DNA from: Chlamydiota bacterium
GTDB lineage: Bacteria; Chlamydiota; Chlamydiia; Chlamydiales; JAJFMK01
Reading direction: 5' to 3'
Length of the DNA: 6,601 nt
Assembly (NCBI GenBank): GCA_021772215.1
Contig: JAJFMK010000083.1
Coordinates: forward strand, 1 to 6,601
The notes under the pieces were generated by a model that made no database searches, was not told where the DNA came from, and saw only the letters and a program-made list of their open reading frames with translations. How positions within the stretch are numbered: position 1 is the stretch's first letter; the number at the start of each line of letters is the position of its first letter. This document shows positions 6,550 through 6,601 of the stretch, in pieces. The position numbers and the translations under genes are program-made.

Positions 6550-6601
6550 TTGAGGAGAAGAGACGAAAATAGGCTTTAAAAGGGCATTTTTAACGGGCGA
6601 A

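Larger units (their letters stand above)
6458..6601. repeat. Imperfect long inverted repeat, MITE-like or structured RNA element, right end at or beyond the window edge
   Basis: The left arm 6458-6494 matches the reverse complement of 6565-6601 imperfectly. Exact blocks are AAAATG (6469-6474) with CATTTT (6585-6590), and TTTTAAAGC (6479-6487) with GCTTTAAAA (6573-6581); an outer GCC (6461-6463) also matches at the same distance. The arms enclose two hairpins. Such a layout fits a small palindromic mobile repeat or a folded non-coding RNA. No target duplication can be seen because the right end meets the window edge. Confidence 0.45.

Noticed and set aside
6532..6595. Intrinsic transcription terminator after gene 2
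   Set aside because: The good hairpins lack a following T-run, and the T-run at 6587-6591 is not directly preceded by a GC-rich stem. A terminator may lie beyond the window.

Overview
The window looks bacterial. It has two long, closely packed, intron-free genes on the + strand in the standard code, a Shine-Dalgarno-type site at the second gene, Sec-type export sequence and base composition slightly richer in A+T than G+C. Nothing seen identifies the genus. Repeat-rich surface or envelope proteins of this kind (LVIVD propeller plus cadherin/Ig-like modules) are known from several environmental and host-associated Gram-negative groups, but assigning one would be a guess.

Layout: (1) 2-3094, the 3' part of a large gene whose start lies upstream of the window. 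(2) A 9-nt gap. (3) 3104-6424, a complete 1106-residue paralogue of the first gene. (4) 6425-6601, a non-coding tail with two hairpins inside an imperfect long inverted repeat that runs to the window edge. The minus strand holds only short shadow frames.

Both proteins share the same unusual architecture: Sec signal (seen only in gene 2); first half of a cadherin-like/putative-Ig module; a seven-bladed LVIVD-type beta-propeller; second half of that same module; five more cadherin-like modules; one transmembrane helix with a positive flank; and a strongly conserved C-terminal region of about 130-140 residues that itself looks like a diverged cadherin-like module. The propeller thus appears to be nested inside a loop of the first module, and a related fold seems to lie on both sides of the membrane.

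The two genes are probably co-transcribed and translationally coupled, because the ribosome-binding site of gene 2 overlaps the stop codon of gene 1. They most likely make two related single-pass envelope proteins whose outer parts are rigid adhesion or scaffold rods carrying a propeller. The ligand, partners and role of the inner domain cannot be read from the sequence. The best candidates for something undescribed are the nested propeller, the C-terminal module behind the membrane helix, and the structured inverted-repeat element after gene 2.
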